DNA of 64,000 nucleotides from Parvibaculum sedimenti (GTDB lineage: Bacteria; Pseudomonadota; Alphaproteobacteria; Parvibaculales; Parvibaculaceae), in the NCBI RefSeq assembly GCF_009184905.1, contig NZ_WESC01000015.1, positions 1 through 64,000 on the forward strand. The letters run 5' to 3'. This document shows, piece after piece, positions 7,991-16,846 of this stretch; position 1 is the first letter of the stretch; the number at the start of each line of letters is the position of its first letter. Below the pieces are notes generated by a model, which was given only the letters and a program-made list of their open reading frames with translations, made no database searches and was not told the DNA's origin. The translations under genes and the position numbers were made by a program.

Positions 7991-8093
7991 TGAGTCACTT
8001 TGAACCTGTGAAACGAACCTGTGAAACGAGTCTGCGCCTCGCTGCGGGCCCAAGGTTTCCTGCGGATTTATGAATCACTTTGAGCTTGTCCCC
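7991..8093. repeat. roughly 100-bp dispersed repeat, copy B
   Basis: The segment starts TGAGTCACTTTGAACCTGTG and ends TTGAGCTTGTCCCC. It aligns by eye over its length with 13537-13626 (shared blocks include CCCAAGGTTT, TTTGTGAA-like text and CTTGTCCCC), with scattered differences and a small duplication of CCTGTGAAACGA in this copy. Its last 14 bases mirror the first 14 of copy A at 5271, so the pair could be the inverted ends of a 2.8-kb segment. Confidence 0.6.
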
Positions 8094-8119
8094 AAATGCC
8101 GCAAACGGCGATATGCTGT

Positions 8120-9322
8120 TTATGTTGGCATCCTGCCGATATCCCGGTAGCGCGTTTCCCAGTTTCCGACCCAGGCGAAGATCTCGTCGGCCGGAAGGGG
8201 CTTGGCGACGAAGTAGCCCTGGGCGGCGTCGCATGCCCGGTCGCGCAGGAAATCCCAGTCGGCGCGATCTTCGACGCCCTCCGCGACGGTCTTCATCTCG
8301 AGTTGCCGCGCAATGTCGAGGCTCGCCTCGACGATCGTCTGGAGGGAGCTGTCATGCGCCGCGCCATGGACGAAACTCCGGTCGATCTTCAGCTCCGTGA
8401 AGGGAACGTCCCGAAGCTGGGCGAGCGATGAGTAGCCCGTGCCGAAATCGTCGATCGACAAGCCGACATGCTTCAGGCGAAGACGTGTCAGGACATCAAG
8501 CGCCGCCAGCGGATTCTTCATCAGCTTTCCTTCGGTCACCTCAAGGACCAGAGTGGAAAGCGGCACCCCTTCATGACCGGCAATGGCGACGAGCCAGTCT
8601 GGAAAATCGAGCCTGCACAAGCTGTCCATGGAGACGTTGACGGCGACGGAGAGGCCGAGGCCGACTTCCCTCCATGCGCGCGCCCGGCGCAAGGCGCAGG
8701 TCAGCATGATCCGCGTAAGATCGTCGATGAGGTCGTGCTGCTCCGCGACCTCTATGAAGCGGGCAGGCGCGACAATGCCGTCCTCCGGGTGTTGCCACCG
8801 CACGAGCGCCTCCACGCCGACGACCGCGCCGCTGCCGATGTCGACCTTGGGCTGATAGTAGTCGATCATCTGCCCGCGCTCGATGGCGTGTGCGAGTTCA
8901 TCCGCGCCATAGCCCCTTGTCGCATCCGCTTCCGCGGTGATCTTTTCCGAGGGCCGTTTTCCGAGCGCGTCGCGAATCTGTTCCTGCGTGAACGGCTTTT
9001 GCAGAGCGCCTGCCACATCGAGCCTGTGTGCACGGGCGAGTTCGGTCACCGTCTTCAGTATCTGCCTGTTTTCTCCGCTGATGAGTATCAACCGGCCGGC
9101 ATATTCGATACGCGCCAAATGGCGAACGAGTTCCACGCCATCCATCTCCGGCATCTGCAGATCGCAAAAGACGATGCCGACCTTGGAGGCATTGTCGCCC
9201 AGCATGTCGAGCGCGTCCTGCGCTCTGGTATGCGAGTGCACCTCTGCGAAGCCGAGATTGGCCAGCTGGCGTTCGAGGAGCCTGAGGGCGAAGGCTTCGT
9301 CGTCGATCAATACAATCTGCAT
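8120..9322 (-). CDS. response regulator with EAL (c-di-GMP phosphodiesterase) output
   Basis: The 400-residue protein has a receiver domain (about 1-120; acidic pair D7-D8, phospho-acceptor D54 in FCDLQMPEMDG, K109) followed by an EAL domain (about 145-390). The EAL domain keeps its signature (E171-A-L), EVTE (261-264), DDFGTGYSS (D291-D292) and K312 in KIDRSF, so it should hydrolyse c-di-GMP. It starts 19 bases downstream of the hybrid kinase stop and is probably co-transcribed with it, so the kinase's Hpt domain is its likely phosphodonor. The gene is intact although it lies among broken genes. RocR-type proteins have the same architecture. Confidence 0.9.
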   Translation of the reverse strand: MQIVLIDDEAFALRLLERQLANLGFAEVHSHTRAQDALDMLGDNASKVGIVFCDLQMPEMDGVELVRHLARIEYAGRLILISGENRQILKTVTELARAHRLDVAGALQKPFTQEQIRDALGKRPSEKITAEADATRGYGADELAHAIERGQMIDYYQPKVDIGSGAVVGVEALVRWQHPEDGIVAPARFIEVAEQHDLIDDLTRIMLTCALRRARAWREVGLGLSVAVNVSMDSLCRLDFPDWLVAIAGHEGVPLSTLVLEVTEGKLMKNPLAALDVLTRLRLKHVGLSIDDFGTGYSSLAQLRDVPFTELKIDRSFVHGAAHDSSLQTIVEASLDIARQLEMKTVAEGVEDRADWDFLRDRACDAAQGYFVAKPLPADEIFAWVGNWETRYRDIGRMPT

Positions 9323-9341
9323 GGCCGTCTCCCGGGCGTAC

Positions 9342-12300
9342 TCATATATGCTTCTCCGCCAGCAGCTCGGAAATGCGAACCTCGACGGCTGCGATGGCCG
9401 TTTCGACCCGCGCCTTGCATTGTTCGACCGTGTTGCCGTGTTCCGTCTTTCCCGCGTTTTCGAGTTCGGCGCAGAGGTCGCCGAGAGAAACGGCGCCGAC
9501 CGAACGCGATGACGACTTCAGTCTGTGCGCGACCGCGCCGACCTTCCTGTAGTCGTCGCGATTGCAGGCGTCTCTGATCTCGCCCGCCGCGGCGCGTGCA
9601 GCCAGCAGGAAGTGCTCGAGGAATTCTCGGATGACCGACTCTTCGCTGCCGATCAGCGATTTCAGAACCTCGATATCCAGGACGCCATCGACGCTGTCGG
9701 CGGGAGCGCTTGTGGAGGGCTCCGGTGCAACTGCCGGCGGTGCGGGCATCCACCTGTCCAATGCCGACCTGAGAAGATCGAGCTTCACCGGCTTCGTCAG
9801 ATACTCGTCCATGCCCGCCATCCGCGCCCGATTGGCCTCGCCATGCAGCGCATTGGCCGTCAGCGCGAGGATGGGCATACGGTCTCCGCTCTCCTCCTTG
9901 AGGCGTATCGTTGAGGCGAGCGTGTATCCGTCCATTTCGGGCATGTGAAGATCGGTGAGAAGCAGCGCATATTTTCCGTCGCGCCAGAGACGGAGCGCCT
10001 CCTTGCCGTTGGCGGCGACTTCCGCTGCATAGCCGAGCAGCGCCAGTTGCCGAAGGATGACCTTCTGGTTTGTCTCATCGTCCTCTGCGATGAGGATCAG
10101 CGTGCCGGCTATGCGGGCATCGGCGACGCTCGGCGGCTCCACCTGCTCCTGGAACGATTGTTGCGGGCTGTCCTGTACCATCTCCGGGGAGGCGAAACCG
10201 GCGGCGACGGCAACCGCGCGTAGGAGGATATCCCGCCTGAGAGCGTCGCCGTCGATTATGACGATATCCGGCGGTTGAACGCGCACATGCTGCTGCGGGT
10301 GGCGCATGATGACCAGATGCCGGGCGTCGGGAGCGTCGGCAAACGCCCTGTGCAGGGAGTCCTCCGAAAAGTCCTCGCATGTGGCACCTTGCACGACGAC
10401 GACTGTGCCGCGATGGAGGGCAGCCTGCCTGGTCTCCTCGACGCTGGAAACGATCTGCACGTTGACCCCGGCGCGATCGAGATAGGCGCGCAGATCGTCA
10501 GTATTGATGGCGCCGTCATCGATCAGGATGCAGCTGCATCCCGCGATATCGGGCCGCGACCGCCGGCGCGCTTCCGGTGCCAGCTCGAATGGTAAGCATA
10601 CGGTAAAGGCCGAACCGACGCCCGGCGTACTTGTCACCTCGATTTCGCCATTCATGAGATCCGCGAGACGCTTGCATATCGCCAGTCCAAGGCCGGTTCC
10701 TCCGAACAGGCGGGTCGTGGATATCTCCGCCTGCGTAAAGGGCGTGAAGAGATCCTTGAGCGCTTCAGCCGGAATACCAATGCCATTGTCCTCAATCCGG
10801 AATGCCAGGCGGAGAGGCGATGAATTCCGAACGTCGACGCGAACATAAACATGTCCCCGCTTCTCCGGGCGTCCGGCGGAAAACTTTATTGCATTACCCA
10901 CGAGGTTGTAGATCACCTGCCGCAAGCGCACGTCGTCCGAGAGCACGTAGTCGGGGATATCGGGTGAGACGAAGACGTCCAGATCCACATCCTTGCCGGA
11001 GGCGACCGAGACCATAGAATTGCACAGGCCTTCGACCAGATCTCCGATGGAGAGCGGCTGCAGCTCGAATTCCAGCCGTCCCGCTTCGATCTTCGAGAAG
11101 TCCAGGATGTCGTCGATGATGACGAGCAGCGTGCCTGCCGACTCGTGTATGGTTCGCACCAGATCGGCCTGATGCTCGGACAGGCGGCTATGACCGAGGA
11201 CTTCGATCATGCTCATGACGCCGTTCATGGGTGTCCGGATTTCGTGGCTCATGGTGGCGAGGAACGCGGACTTGGCGCGATTTGCCTGTTCAGCGTCCGA
11301 GCGGGCACGGGTCAGTTCCTCGATGAGGCGATTGCGGTCGCGCAAGTCATGCAACGTGCCGACGAACAGCTCCTCGCCATTGAGGGTCACTTCGTTGGCA
11401 GTCAGATGCAGCGGCACGAGTTCTCCGCTTTTATGCCGCCCGGAAAGTTCGCGGCCTTTGCCTATGATATGCGCCTCCCTGGTTCTCAGGTAACGACTGA
11501 GGTATTCATCGTGCTCGCTCCGTTCCGGTTCCGGCATGAGCATTGAAATGTTGCGGCCGACGATCTCTTCGGGGGCATACCCAAGCACACGTTCCAGAGC
11601 CGGGTTGGCGCCGAGGACGATGCCTCGCGCATCTATGGTAATGACAGGATCGTGCAGGTTGCTCAGATAGGCCCTCTCCCGTGCGCTCGCCGTGGCGAGA
11701 CGAGCATAGAGCTTGCCGTTCTCGATCAGCAGCGCGACGAGCACGACGCTTGCAGTCACAAGTCCGTATACGCGTCCCATGTACCAGCCGACGTCATAGC
11801 GGCCGTGGTTCAGGACGGCGGCCAGCGCAACGTCGAATATCCAGATGCACATGATGACCATAAGCCACATGTCGAGCAGCGTGTGCTGCGTGCGCTGCCA
11901 AAGCAGCGCCAGCGCGACGAGGCTCAATGCCCAGACGGCGATGGCGACGAGCAACTTTTTATCGGTATCCATATCGCCCGTCATGATCTCCGGCAGCAGG
12001 CGAGACCCGGAAGTGGCGAGCAGCAGGAGCATGGAGGCGATTGCGAGCGCCGCGAGCCAGGCCGCCGCCGCCGTCCACATAAGAGGGATGCGGCGTTCGC
12101 GCTGGGTCTCCGTCTGACCGGTCAGGATTGCATAGGCAATGATGAACAGCGGAAAGGTGCCGTGCCAGAAGAAGTAGAGCCACGCCGTGGTTTGAGGGCC
12201 GGAGCCCAGGAGGCCGGCAGGCGCAAACAGGCCAGGAAAGCTCAGTGCATGAAAGGCCGCCATAGCCGCATTGAAAAAGTATGCAGCGGCGATCACGAAC

Positions 12301-12599
12301 AGCTTGCGTGAGCGGAGAATGTCGTACTGGCCCAGGAGCAGGATGGATGTAATGACGTCGCTGATGATGACGGCGGTCTGGTAGATCGGAAGGAAGGCCG
12401 GCAACGATGTGAGTGGCGTCTTGGCAAATGGAGCTGTGATGATGAATGCCAGAACGGAAACCATCATGATCGCGAACGCGAGACGCCGATCGTGCGGAGT
12501 GGGGCGCACGGTCGACAAGAACGATGACTCCGCATCGGCCTGGGGCACCGCTTGCGTCTTGATGCGCGAGGCGGGAGCGGAAAGTTCCGGCGACGCCAT
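9342..12599 (-). CDS. membrane hybrid histidine kinase (MASE4-PAS-HK-REC-REC-Hpt)
   Basis: The product (1085 residues from the ATG at 12599; a GTG at 12605 is an alternative) starts with about eight membrane helices (about 40-298) resembling the MASE4 sensor module. Then come a PAS domain (about 310-425), HisKA with H452 in FLATMSHEIRTPMNG, and HATPase (about 555-675, NAIKFS and FGGTGLGLAI). A receiver-like domain at about 685-800 has Gln instead of the phospho-acceptor Asp (VVVQGATCED). A true receiver follows (about 833-950, D883 in LTDLHMPEMDG), and last an Hpt domain (H1025 in AHRLKSSSRS). This is a full phosphorelay in one protein. The REC-EAL gene just downstream is the probable output. 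Upstream, 12600-12861 holds no recognised gene. Confidence 0.9.
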   Translation of the reverse strand: MASPELSAPASRIKTQAVPQADAESSFLSTVRPTPHDRRLAFAIMMVSVLAFIITAPFAKTPLTSLPAFLPIYQTAVIISDVITSILLLGQYDILRSRKLFVIAAAYFFNAAMAAFHALSFPGLFAPAGLLGSGPQTTAWLYFFWHGTFPLFIIAYAILTGQTETQRERRIPLMWTAAAAWLAALAIASMLLLLATSGSRLLPEIMTGDMDTDKKLLVAIAVWALSLVALALLWQRTQHTLLDMWLMVIMCIWIFDVALAAVLNHGRYDVGWYMGRVYGLVTASVVLVALLIENGKLYARLATASARERAYLSNLHDPVITIDARGIVLGANPALERVLGYAPEEIVGRNISMLMPEPERSEHDEYLSRYLRTREAHIIGKGRELSGRHKSGELVPLHLTANEVTLNGEELFVGTLHDLRDRNRLIEELTRARSDAEQANRAKSAFLATMSHEIRTPMNGVMSMIEVLGHSRLSEHQADLVRTIHESAGTLLVIIDDILDFSKIEAGRLEFELQPLSIGDLVEGLCNSMVSVASGKDVDLDVFVSPDIPDYVLSDDVRLRQVIYNLVGNAIKFSAGRPEKRGHVYVRVDVRNSSPLRLAFRIEDNGIGIPAEALKDLFTPFTQAEISTTRLFGGTGLGLAICKRLADLMNGEIEVTSTPGVGSAFTVCLPFELAPEARRRSRPDIAGCSCILIDDGAINTDDLRAYLDRAGVNVQIVSSVEETRQAALHRGTVVVVQGATCEDFSEDSLHRAFADAPDARHLVIMRHPQQHVRVQPPDIVIIDGDALRRDILLRAVAVAAGFASPEMVQDSPQQSFQEQVEPPSVADARIAGTLILIAEDDETNQKVILRQLALLGYAAEVAANGKEALRLWRDGKYALLLTDLHMPEMDGYTLASTIRLKEESGDRMPILALTANALHGEANRARMAGMDEYLTKPVKLDLLRSALDRWMPAPPAVAPEPSTSAPADSVDGVLDIEVLKSLIGSEESVIREFLEHFLLAARAAAGEIRDACNRDDYRKVGAVAHRLKSSSRSVGAVSLGDLCAELENAGKTEHGNTVEQCKARVETAIAAVEVRISELLAEKHI

Positions 12600-12861
12600 G
12601 ATCACTCTCTTCGTTTATTGAACGCTGGAGCGATGGAATTCTTGCATAGGATGTCGGGATACGCGGCAGCCCGTTTACGCAGGAAGTGTAGATGGCTCTT
12701 GAAAAAATCTCCATGAGCCGAAAGGAACGGGACGTCGATGACCGCAGAGATTGCAGGGGGAATGATGGCTATATGATCAGTTGACGGCGCAAATAGAGAG
12801 CGAACCGCGTGGTTCTGGAGCAGGCTTATAAAAATGGTCGTTTTGCGTGAGTCAATGAGAG

Positions 12862-13083
12862 GTGGCCGGCTTATCGCGGCGGCTGATCGAACTTTTCGAG
12901 AGCTTCGGGTTGCCGCTCGCCGTGTTGCTCAATAGCGCCTGCTACGATCATTGCCCTGAGCTGGTCTCTGCCTTTCCCAAATGTGGCGACGAGATCGTTG
13001 CGCATGGGTGCACGAATTCCGAACACCCCAACGGTATGTCGGAAGAGGAAGAACGCGCGACGATTGCGGAAGTCACCGCCGCT
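12862..13083 (+). pseudogene. polysaccharide deacetylase fragment
   Basis: The frame RLIELFESFGLPLAVLLNSACYDHCPELVSAFPKCGDEIVAHGCTNSE... resembles the middle of NodB-type polysaccharide deacetylases of the PuuE-like group, including GDEIVAHGxTNSE. Both the N-terminal catalytic part and the C-terminal half are missing. The similarity stops near TIAEVTAA at about 13080, where a different coding fragment begins in another frame. It is a gene remnant. Confidence 0.6.
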
Positions 13084-13087
13084 AGGG

Positions 13088-13423
13088 GGCAAGAACAAGA
13101 GCCGCGAGCAGCGTCTCGAGGCGATGGCGAAGAGCCAGGCGGCCCAGGATGAGCCGGCGCTCGCCAAGACCGCCGCGAACACGCCCAAGGCAAAGGCTGC
13201 ACTCGGCGAAGCCTATGCTTCCTACGGCAAAATCGACAAGGCGATTGCCCTCTACAAGGAGGCGCTCGGCTCCTCATTCGCGGAGGCCGACCTCGCCCGG
13301 CTTCATCTCGGCCAGGCCCCACTTGCCAAGGGCGACACCGCCGCCGCAACCAAAGCCTTGCAATCCGTCAAGAACCCCAAACTCTCCGGACTCGCAAACC
13401 TATGGATCGTCGCCGGGAAGTAG
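13088..13423 (+). pseudogene. C-terminal fragment of a TPR protein
   Basis: The frame (KNKSREQRLEAMAKSQ...SGLANLWIVAGK) contains one clear tetratricopeptide unit (AKAALGEAYASYGKIDKAIALYKEALG) and part of another. There is no start codon with a ribosome site, and the upstream sequence is the deacetylase fragment in a different frame. I read it as the 3' end of a TPR gene joined by rearrangement. No function can be assigned. Confidence 0.5.
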
Positions 13424-13536
13424 ATGCAGGCCGCGCATATCGCAGTTCGATACTTTGCAGCGCCTGCACCCGGAGGTCACCTCCGACCACGTCTGCGAGT
13501 GGTGCAAGGTGGAACAATTCCGACTTGGCCAACATG

Positions 13537-13665
13537 AGTCACTTTGAGCCTGTGAAATGAATCTGTAGCTCGCTGTGGCCCCAAGGTTTTCTAAGGATTT
13601 GTGAAACACATTGAACTTGTCCCCACATTTGTGGGGGACAAGTTCAAGCTGACTCAAAACAGGCT
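13537..13665. repeat. dispersed repeat copy C with a long terminal hairpin
   Basis: 13537-13626 matches the 100-bp repeat at 7991-8093. It is followed by a second end that matches copy A at 5271 exactly for 28 bases (13636-13663). The two ends meet tail to tail. TTGAACTTGTCCCCACA (13613-13629) pairs with its complement at 13632-13649 with a single bulged G, giving a 17-bp hairpin. No T-run follows, so it is not a typical terminator. The right edge reaches the stop codon of the TetR gene. Confidence 0.65.
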
Positions 13666-14291
13666 CAAGCGGCTGATTTCTCCGCGGAGTGAGGCTTGCC
13701 GAGCCCGGCGATGCCCTCGAAAAGCAGGTCTGTCGCCATGGCAGCGAGCTGATCGGGCGACACCGGGCCGTCGGGTCTGAACCATGTATGGGTGAAGTTG
13801 ATCGTGCCGAAGAAGAGCATGGTTGCCGGACGGAGCAATTTGCGCTGACGACGGAAGCGCGGCTGTATCTGGACGAAGAGCCTCTCGACCACGGCGACGA
13901 GTTTGCGCTGCTGAAGAACGATTTTCCTTCGCCGTGCTGCGGGCAGGTTCTTGAGTTCGTTGAGAAGTACCTTCTGATGCGCGGCCGCATCGACATAAAG
14001 CGTCATGAAGTCCGATATGAGCCGCCGGAGACGGGCTTCGGCAGGTGCCTTCATGATCTCGATCTGCTCGGCAACCTCCGACAGCTTGTCGAGATGCAGG
14101 CGCATGGCGTCGTATAGAATATCGTCCTTCGACTGATAATAGTGATAGAGAAGCGCTTTCGAGGTTCCGCAAGCCTTCGCAAGATCGGCGATCGAGGCAC
14201 CCGCGAAGCCGCGATCGGCAAAAAGGCGCGCGGCCCTGTCCACGATTTCTTTTCTGCGCTCGTCGTAATTCGCAGCCTGCGGCCGTGCCAT
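13665..14291 (-). CDS. TetR/AcrR family transcriptional regulator
   Basis: The 208-residue protein has an N-terminal TetR HTH (about 10-56: RRKEIVDRAARLFADRGFAGASIADLAKACGTSKALLYHYYQSKDDIL). A helical ligand-binding domain follows. It lies 156 bases from the divergent AraC gene, next to the aromatic degradation cluster, and is a plausible repressor of it. The gaacgANcGnTCAATTAAT elements before both alpha-subunit genes could be its operators (inferred). The TGA stop sits at the edge of the dispersed repeat, so the original C-terminus may have been altered by its insertion. Confidence 0.85.
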   Translation of the reverse strand: MARPQAANYDERRKEIVDRAARLFADRGFAGASIADLAKACGTSKALLYHYYQSKDDILYDAMRLHLDKLSEVAEQIEIMKAPAEARLRRLISDFMTLYVDAAAHQKVLLNELKNLPAARRRKIVLQQRKLVAVVERLFVQIQPRFRRQRKLLRPATMLFFGTINFTHTWFRPDGPVSPDQLAAMATDLLFEGIAGLGKPHSAEKSAA

Positions 14292-14447
14292 GACGTTTCG
14301 AAGCCTCCGGTCACCGCCCGTTTGCGGCTCGCTCTGTTAGTCATAATCGGATTGCGCCTTCGAGGGCAATCGCCGTTCGCTCCTTCGATGGGGGTTGACT
14401 CTTTCCCGATAACCGTTCGCAGTTGAGGCAGGAGAAGGGAGAGAGGG

Positions 14448-15389
14448 ATGGATATTGAGGAGCAGGTGCTGCTGACCGACGTCCATATGGACGGGGTCAA
14501 GTTTTCGATCGCACGGCTGCGCGCCCCTTTTTGCGTGAGCACAGCGCCGGGGCCGATCAGCTATTGCTATCTTCTGCGAAAGGGGAGGCTGTGGCTCGAA
14601 GTCGGCTCGGCGGAGCCGACCCTTATCGCTCTTGAAGCTGGCACGATCGTTGGCCTGACCGGGACCATTCCACACCGCTTCAGAAGCGGCCCGGGGCAGC
14701 TCCGCGTGAAAGAGGAGAGGCTCGTTACGCACGGCTTTGCCGAAGAGCACGAGGGCGACGCGCCCTTCGAGCTGATTGTCGGCGAGATTCCGCAGGAAGC
14801 GCTGGCCCTTTCCGGGCTTTTCCTGGGGGCGATGGTGCTCTCGCCCTCCAGGGCGGAAAAGGTGTGCCGCCGCATCTGGAAGGCGGCTGACCTTGTCGAG
14901 GAAGAGCTGCGGGACACGGAGACTATGGGGGGCAGCTCGCTCGTCATTCGTCGCCTGGCCGAGCTCATGCTGATTAATATTGCGCGATGGGTAATCTCCC
15001 AGGCGACGAGCGAGGAGGCGGGCGGCCTCCGCGCGCTCGCCGACATGCGGATATTACGCGCCATGGCGGCCTTCACTCGCGAGTCGCTGAAGAATTGGAC
15101 GGTGAAGGAATTGGCCGACATCGCCGGCATGTCGCGAACGGCCTTTTCCGAGCGCTTCCACGACTTGATAGGTCTTTCACCGCTTCAATGCGTTACCCGA
15201 ACGAGGTTGCGGACCGCGTCCGCAGCCCTGACGCGCGGTGGCCAGAGCCTTGAGGAGGTTGCGGCCATGGCGGGATACAGTTCAGCGGCCGCGTTTATCC
15301 GGGCATTTCGGCGTGAGTTCCAGACAACCCCTGCGCGGTGGCGGGCAAACCGCGGGCCCGAGCCTTTCGAGCAAGGATTGCGTGAATAA
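14448..15389 (+). CDS. AraC-family regulator with cupin_6 sensor domain
   Basis: The 313-residue protein has an N-terminal cupin-type effector domain (about 10-190; MDGVKFSIARLRAPFCVSTAPGP, HRFRSGPG) and a C-terminal pair of AraC HTH motifs (about 205-300: WTVKELADIAGMSRTAFSERFHDLIGLSPLQC and LEEVAAMAGYSSAAAFIRAFRREFQTTPARWR). A purine-rich GGAGAAGGGAGAGAGGG precedes the ATG. It ends 113 bases before the first dioxygenase gene, in the same direction. It is probably an activator of the catabolic genes, as cupin_6 AraC proteins often are for small-molecule catabolism. Confidence 0.88.
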   Translation: MDIEEQVLLTDVHMDGVKFSIARLRAPFCVSTAPGPISYCYLLRKGRLWLEVGSAEPTLIALEAGTIVGLTGTIPHRFRSGPGQLRVKEERLVTHGFAEEHEGDAPFELIVGEIPQEALALSGLFLGAMVLSPSRAEKVCRRIWKAADLVEEELRDTETMGGSSLVIRRLAELMLINIARWVISQATSEEAGGLRALADMRILRAMAAFTRESLKNWTVKELADIAGMSRTAFSERFHDLIGLSPLQCVTRTRLRTASAALTRGGQSLEEVAAMAGYSSAAAFIRAFRREFQTTPARWRANRGPEPFEQGLRE

Positions 15390-15395
15390 TTAACC

Positions 15396-15414
15396 GAACG
15401 AACGGTCAATTAAT
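15396..15414. promoter_or_regulatory. operator-like element before alpha subunit 1
   Basis: GAACGAACGGTCAATTAAT stands about 90 bases before the first alpha-subunit ATG, within an imperfect palindrome (CCG...CGG flanked by TTAA). Nearly the same sequence occurs before the second alpha gene (16847-16865). Shared sites in front of paralogous genes suggest one regulator, most likely the TetR or AraC protein next door. Confidence 0.5.
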
Positions 15415-15502
15415 ATGTACAATCGGGTAGGAAGAGTCTGGTTCTGATGAGTTAGCGTCTCCGACAAGAGAGAAAGCTAACGCTCAGGGAGGGGCTGGTC
15501 GA

Positions 15503-16807
15503 ATGTCTTCGATGTCGTGGAGGGAGGCATCCGATCTGTTTGACGAGAAGGCCGGTACGATCAACCCGGCGATCTATGCAGACCCGGCGATCTATGAGCT
15601 TGAACTCGAGCGCGTATTCAGCCGCTCCTGGCTCCTCATCGCCCATGAGACCCATATTCCGAAGGCCGGCGACTACCTCTCGACATATATGGGCGAAGAT
15701 CCGGTTGTTGCGGTGCGGCAGAAGGATGGCGGCGTCAAGGTCTTCCTCAACCAATGCCGCCATCGCGGCATGAAGATCTGCCGCACAGATGGTGGCAACG
15801 CCAAGTCCTTCACCTGCACCTATCACGGCTGGGCCTATGATATCGGCGGTAATCTGGTTCAGGTGCCGGTCGAACAACAATCGTTTGCCTGCCTCGACAA
15901 AAAGCAATGGGGTGCACGTCAGGCCCGCGTCGACAGCTACAAGGGGCTGATCTTCGCGACCTGGAACATGGATGCGCCGACGCTCGCCGACTACATGGGC
16001 GATGCGGCGCTTTATCTCGACGCTGTTCTTGATCGTTCTGAAGCGGGCACGGAAGCAATCGGCGGCATCACGAAGTGGGTCATTCCCTGTAACTGGAAAC
16101 TCGCCGCCGAACAGTTTGCGAGCGACATGTATCACGGTCTTTTCTCGCACGGTTCGATCTTCACGACGGCCGAGATTCCGACGTCGCCTCTGGGGCTCGG
16201 ACGTCAGTTCCGCGCCTCAGAGGGCGGTCACGGAACCGGATTTTTCGTGCGCTCCGTTCCGGAGTTGAGAATCACCAATGCCGGAGAGTGCGTGCCTGGC
16301 TATGACCCGGTTGCGGACGAACAGGCTGCGGTCGCCAGGCTGGGGACGCGCGCTCAGCTTTTCGTGCAGCACATGACCATCTTCCCGACATTCTCGTTCT
16401 TCGCCGGGTTCAACACGCTGCGGGTGTGGCATCCGCGTGGCCCTAATGAGATCGAGGTCTGGGCCTTCACCATTGTCGAGAAGGACGCGAGCGAGGCAGC
16501 CAAGGAGCAGTTGCGTCTGTCGAGCACCCGTTCCTTCAGCCCGGCGGGCACCTGGGAACAGGATGATGGAGAGAACTGGGTCGAAATTCAGCGCGTGCTG
16601 AGAGGCTATGAGGCTCGGAGAACGCCGTTCAATGCCCAGATGGGCATGGGGCAGGACTACGGGGTCGATCCGGACCTGCCGGGGAGGTTCAAACAAGCGC
16701 TCTCGGAAGGGGCTGCGCGAGGGTTCTACGCGCACTGGTTGAAGCTGATGACCGAGCCTGTCGGCGAGCATGCTGAGTGTGGCTCGGTCGCGCGAGCCGC
16801 GGAGTGA
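15503..16807 (+). CDS. aromatic-ring-hydroxylating dioxygenase alpha subunit (paralogue 1)
   Basis: The 434-residue oxygenase large subunit carries a Rieske 2Fe-2S site (C85-x-H87 ... C105-x2-H108). The mononuclear iron site has H211 and H216 in SDMYHGLFSH, D208 as electron-transfer bridge, and an acidic third ligand in the EQDDGENW segment. It would catalyse cis-dihydroxylation of an arene with O2 and electrons from the ferredoxin downstream. It closely resembles the second alpha subunit except around the active site: it has Ala206 where the paralogue has Cys (FAS versus FCS), LF instead of AT between the ligand His residues, and a shorter loop afterwards. GGGAGGGG lies 7 bases before the ATG. 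No beta subunit follows directly. Confidence 0.92.
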   Translation: MSSMSWREASDLFDEKAGTINPAIYADPAIYELELERVFSRSWLLIAHETHIPKAGDYLSTYMGEDPVVAVRQKDGGVKVFLNQCRHRGMKICRTDGGNAKSFTCTYHGWAYDIGGNLVQVPVEQQSFACLDKKQWGARQARVDSYKGLIFATWNMDAPTLADYMGDAALYLDAVLDRSEAGTEAIGGITKWVIPCNWKLAAEQFASDMYHGLFSHGSIFTTAEIPTSPLGLGRQFRASEGGHGTGFFVRSVPELRITNAGECVPGYDPVADEQAAVARLGTRAQLFVQHMTIFPTFSFFAGFNTLRVWHPRGPNEIEVWAFTIVEKDASEAAKEQLRLSSTRSFSPAGTWEQDDGENWVEIQRVLRGYEARRTPFNAQMGMGQDYGVDPDLPGRFKQALSEGAARGFYAHWLKLMTEPVGEHAECGSVARAAE

Positions 16808-16846
16808 CGAGCCGGCCTCGGGCTTTGACAATAAAAATCAATATCT

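Noticed and set aside
13613-13649. Hairpin considered as an intrinsic terminator for the TetR gene
   Set aside because: The stem is strong but there is no T-run on either side. The arms match the ends of a dispersed repeat, so repeat junction is the better explanation.
5171-13665. Accessory region considered as an integrative element with att sites at the tRNA
   Set aside because: I found no second copy of the tRNA 3' end and no integrase gene, so an integrase-mediated island cannot be claimed.
14567-15130. 187-codon minus-strand frame inside the AraC regulator gene
   Set aside because: Ser/Arg/Pro-rich shadow of a well-supported plus-strand gene.
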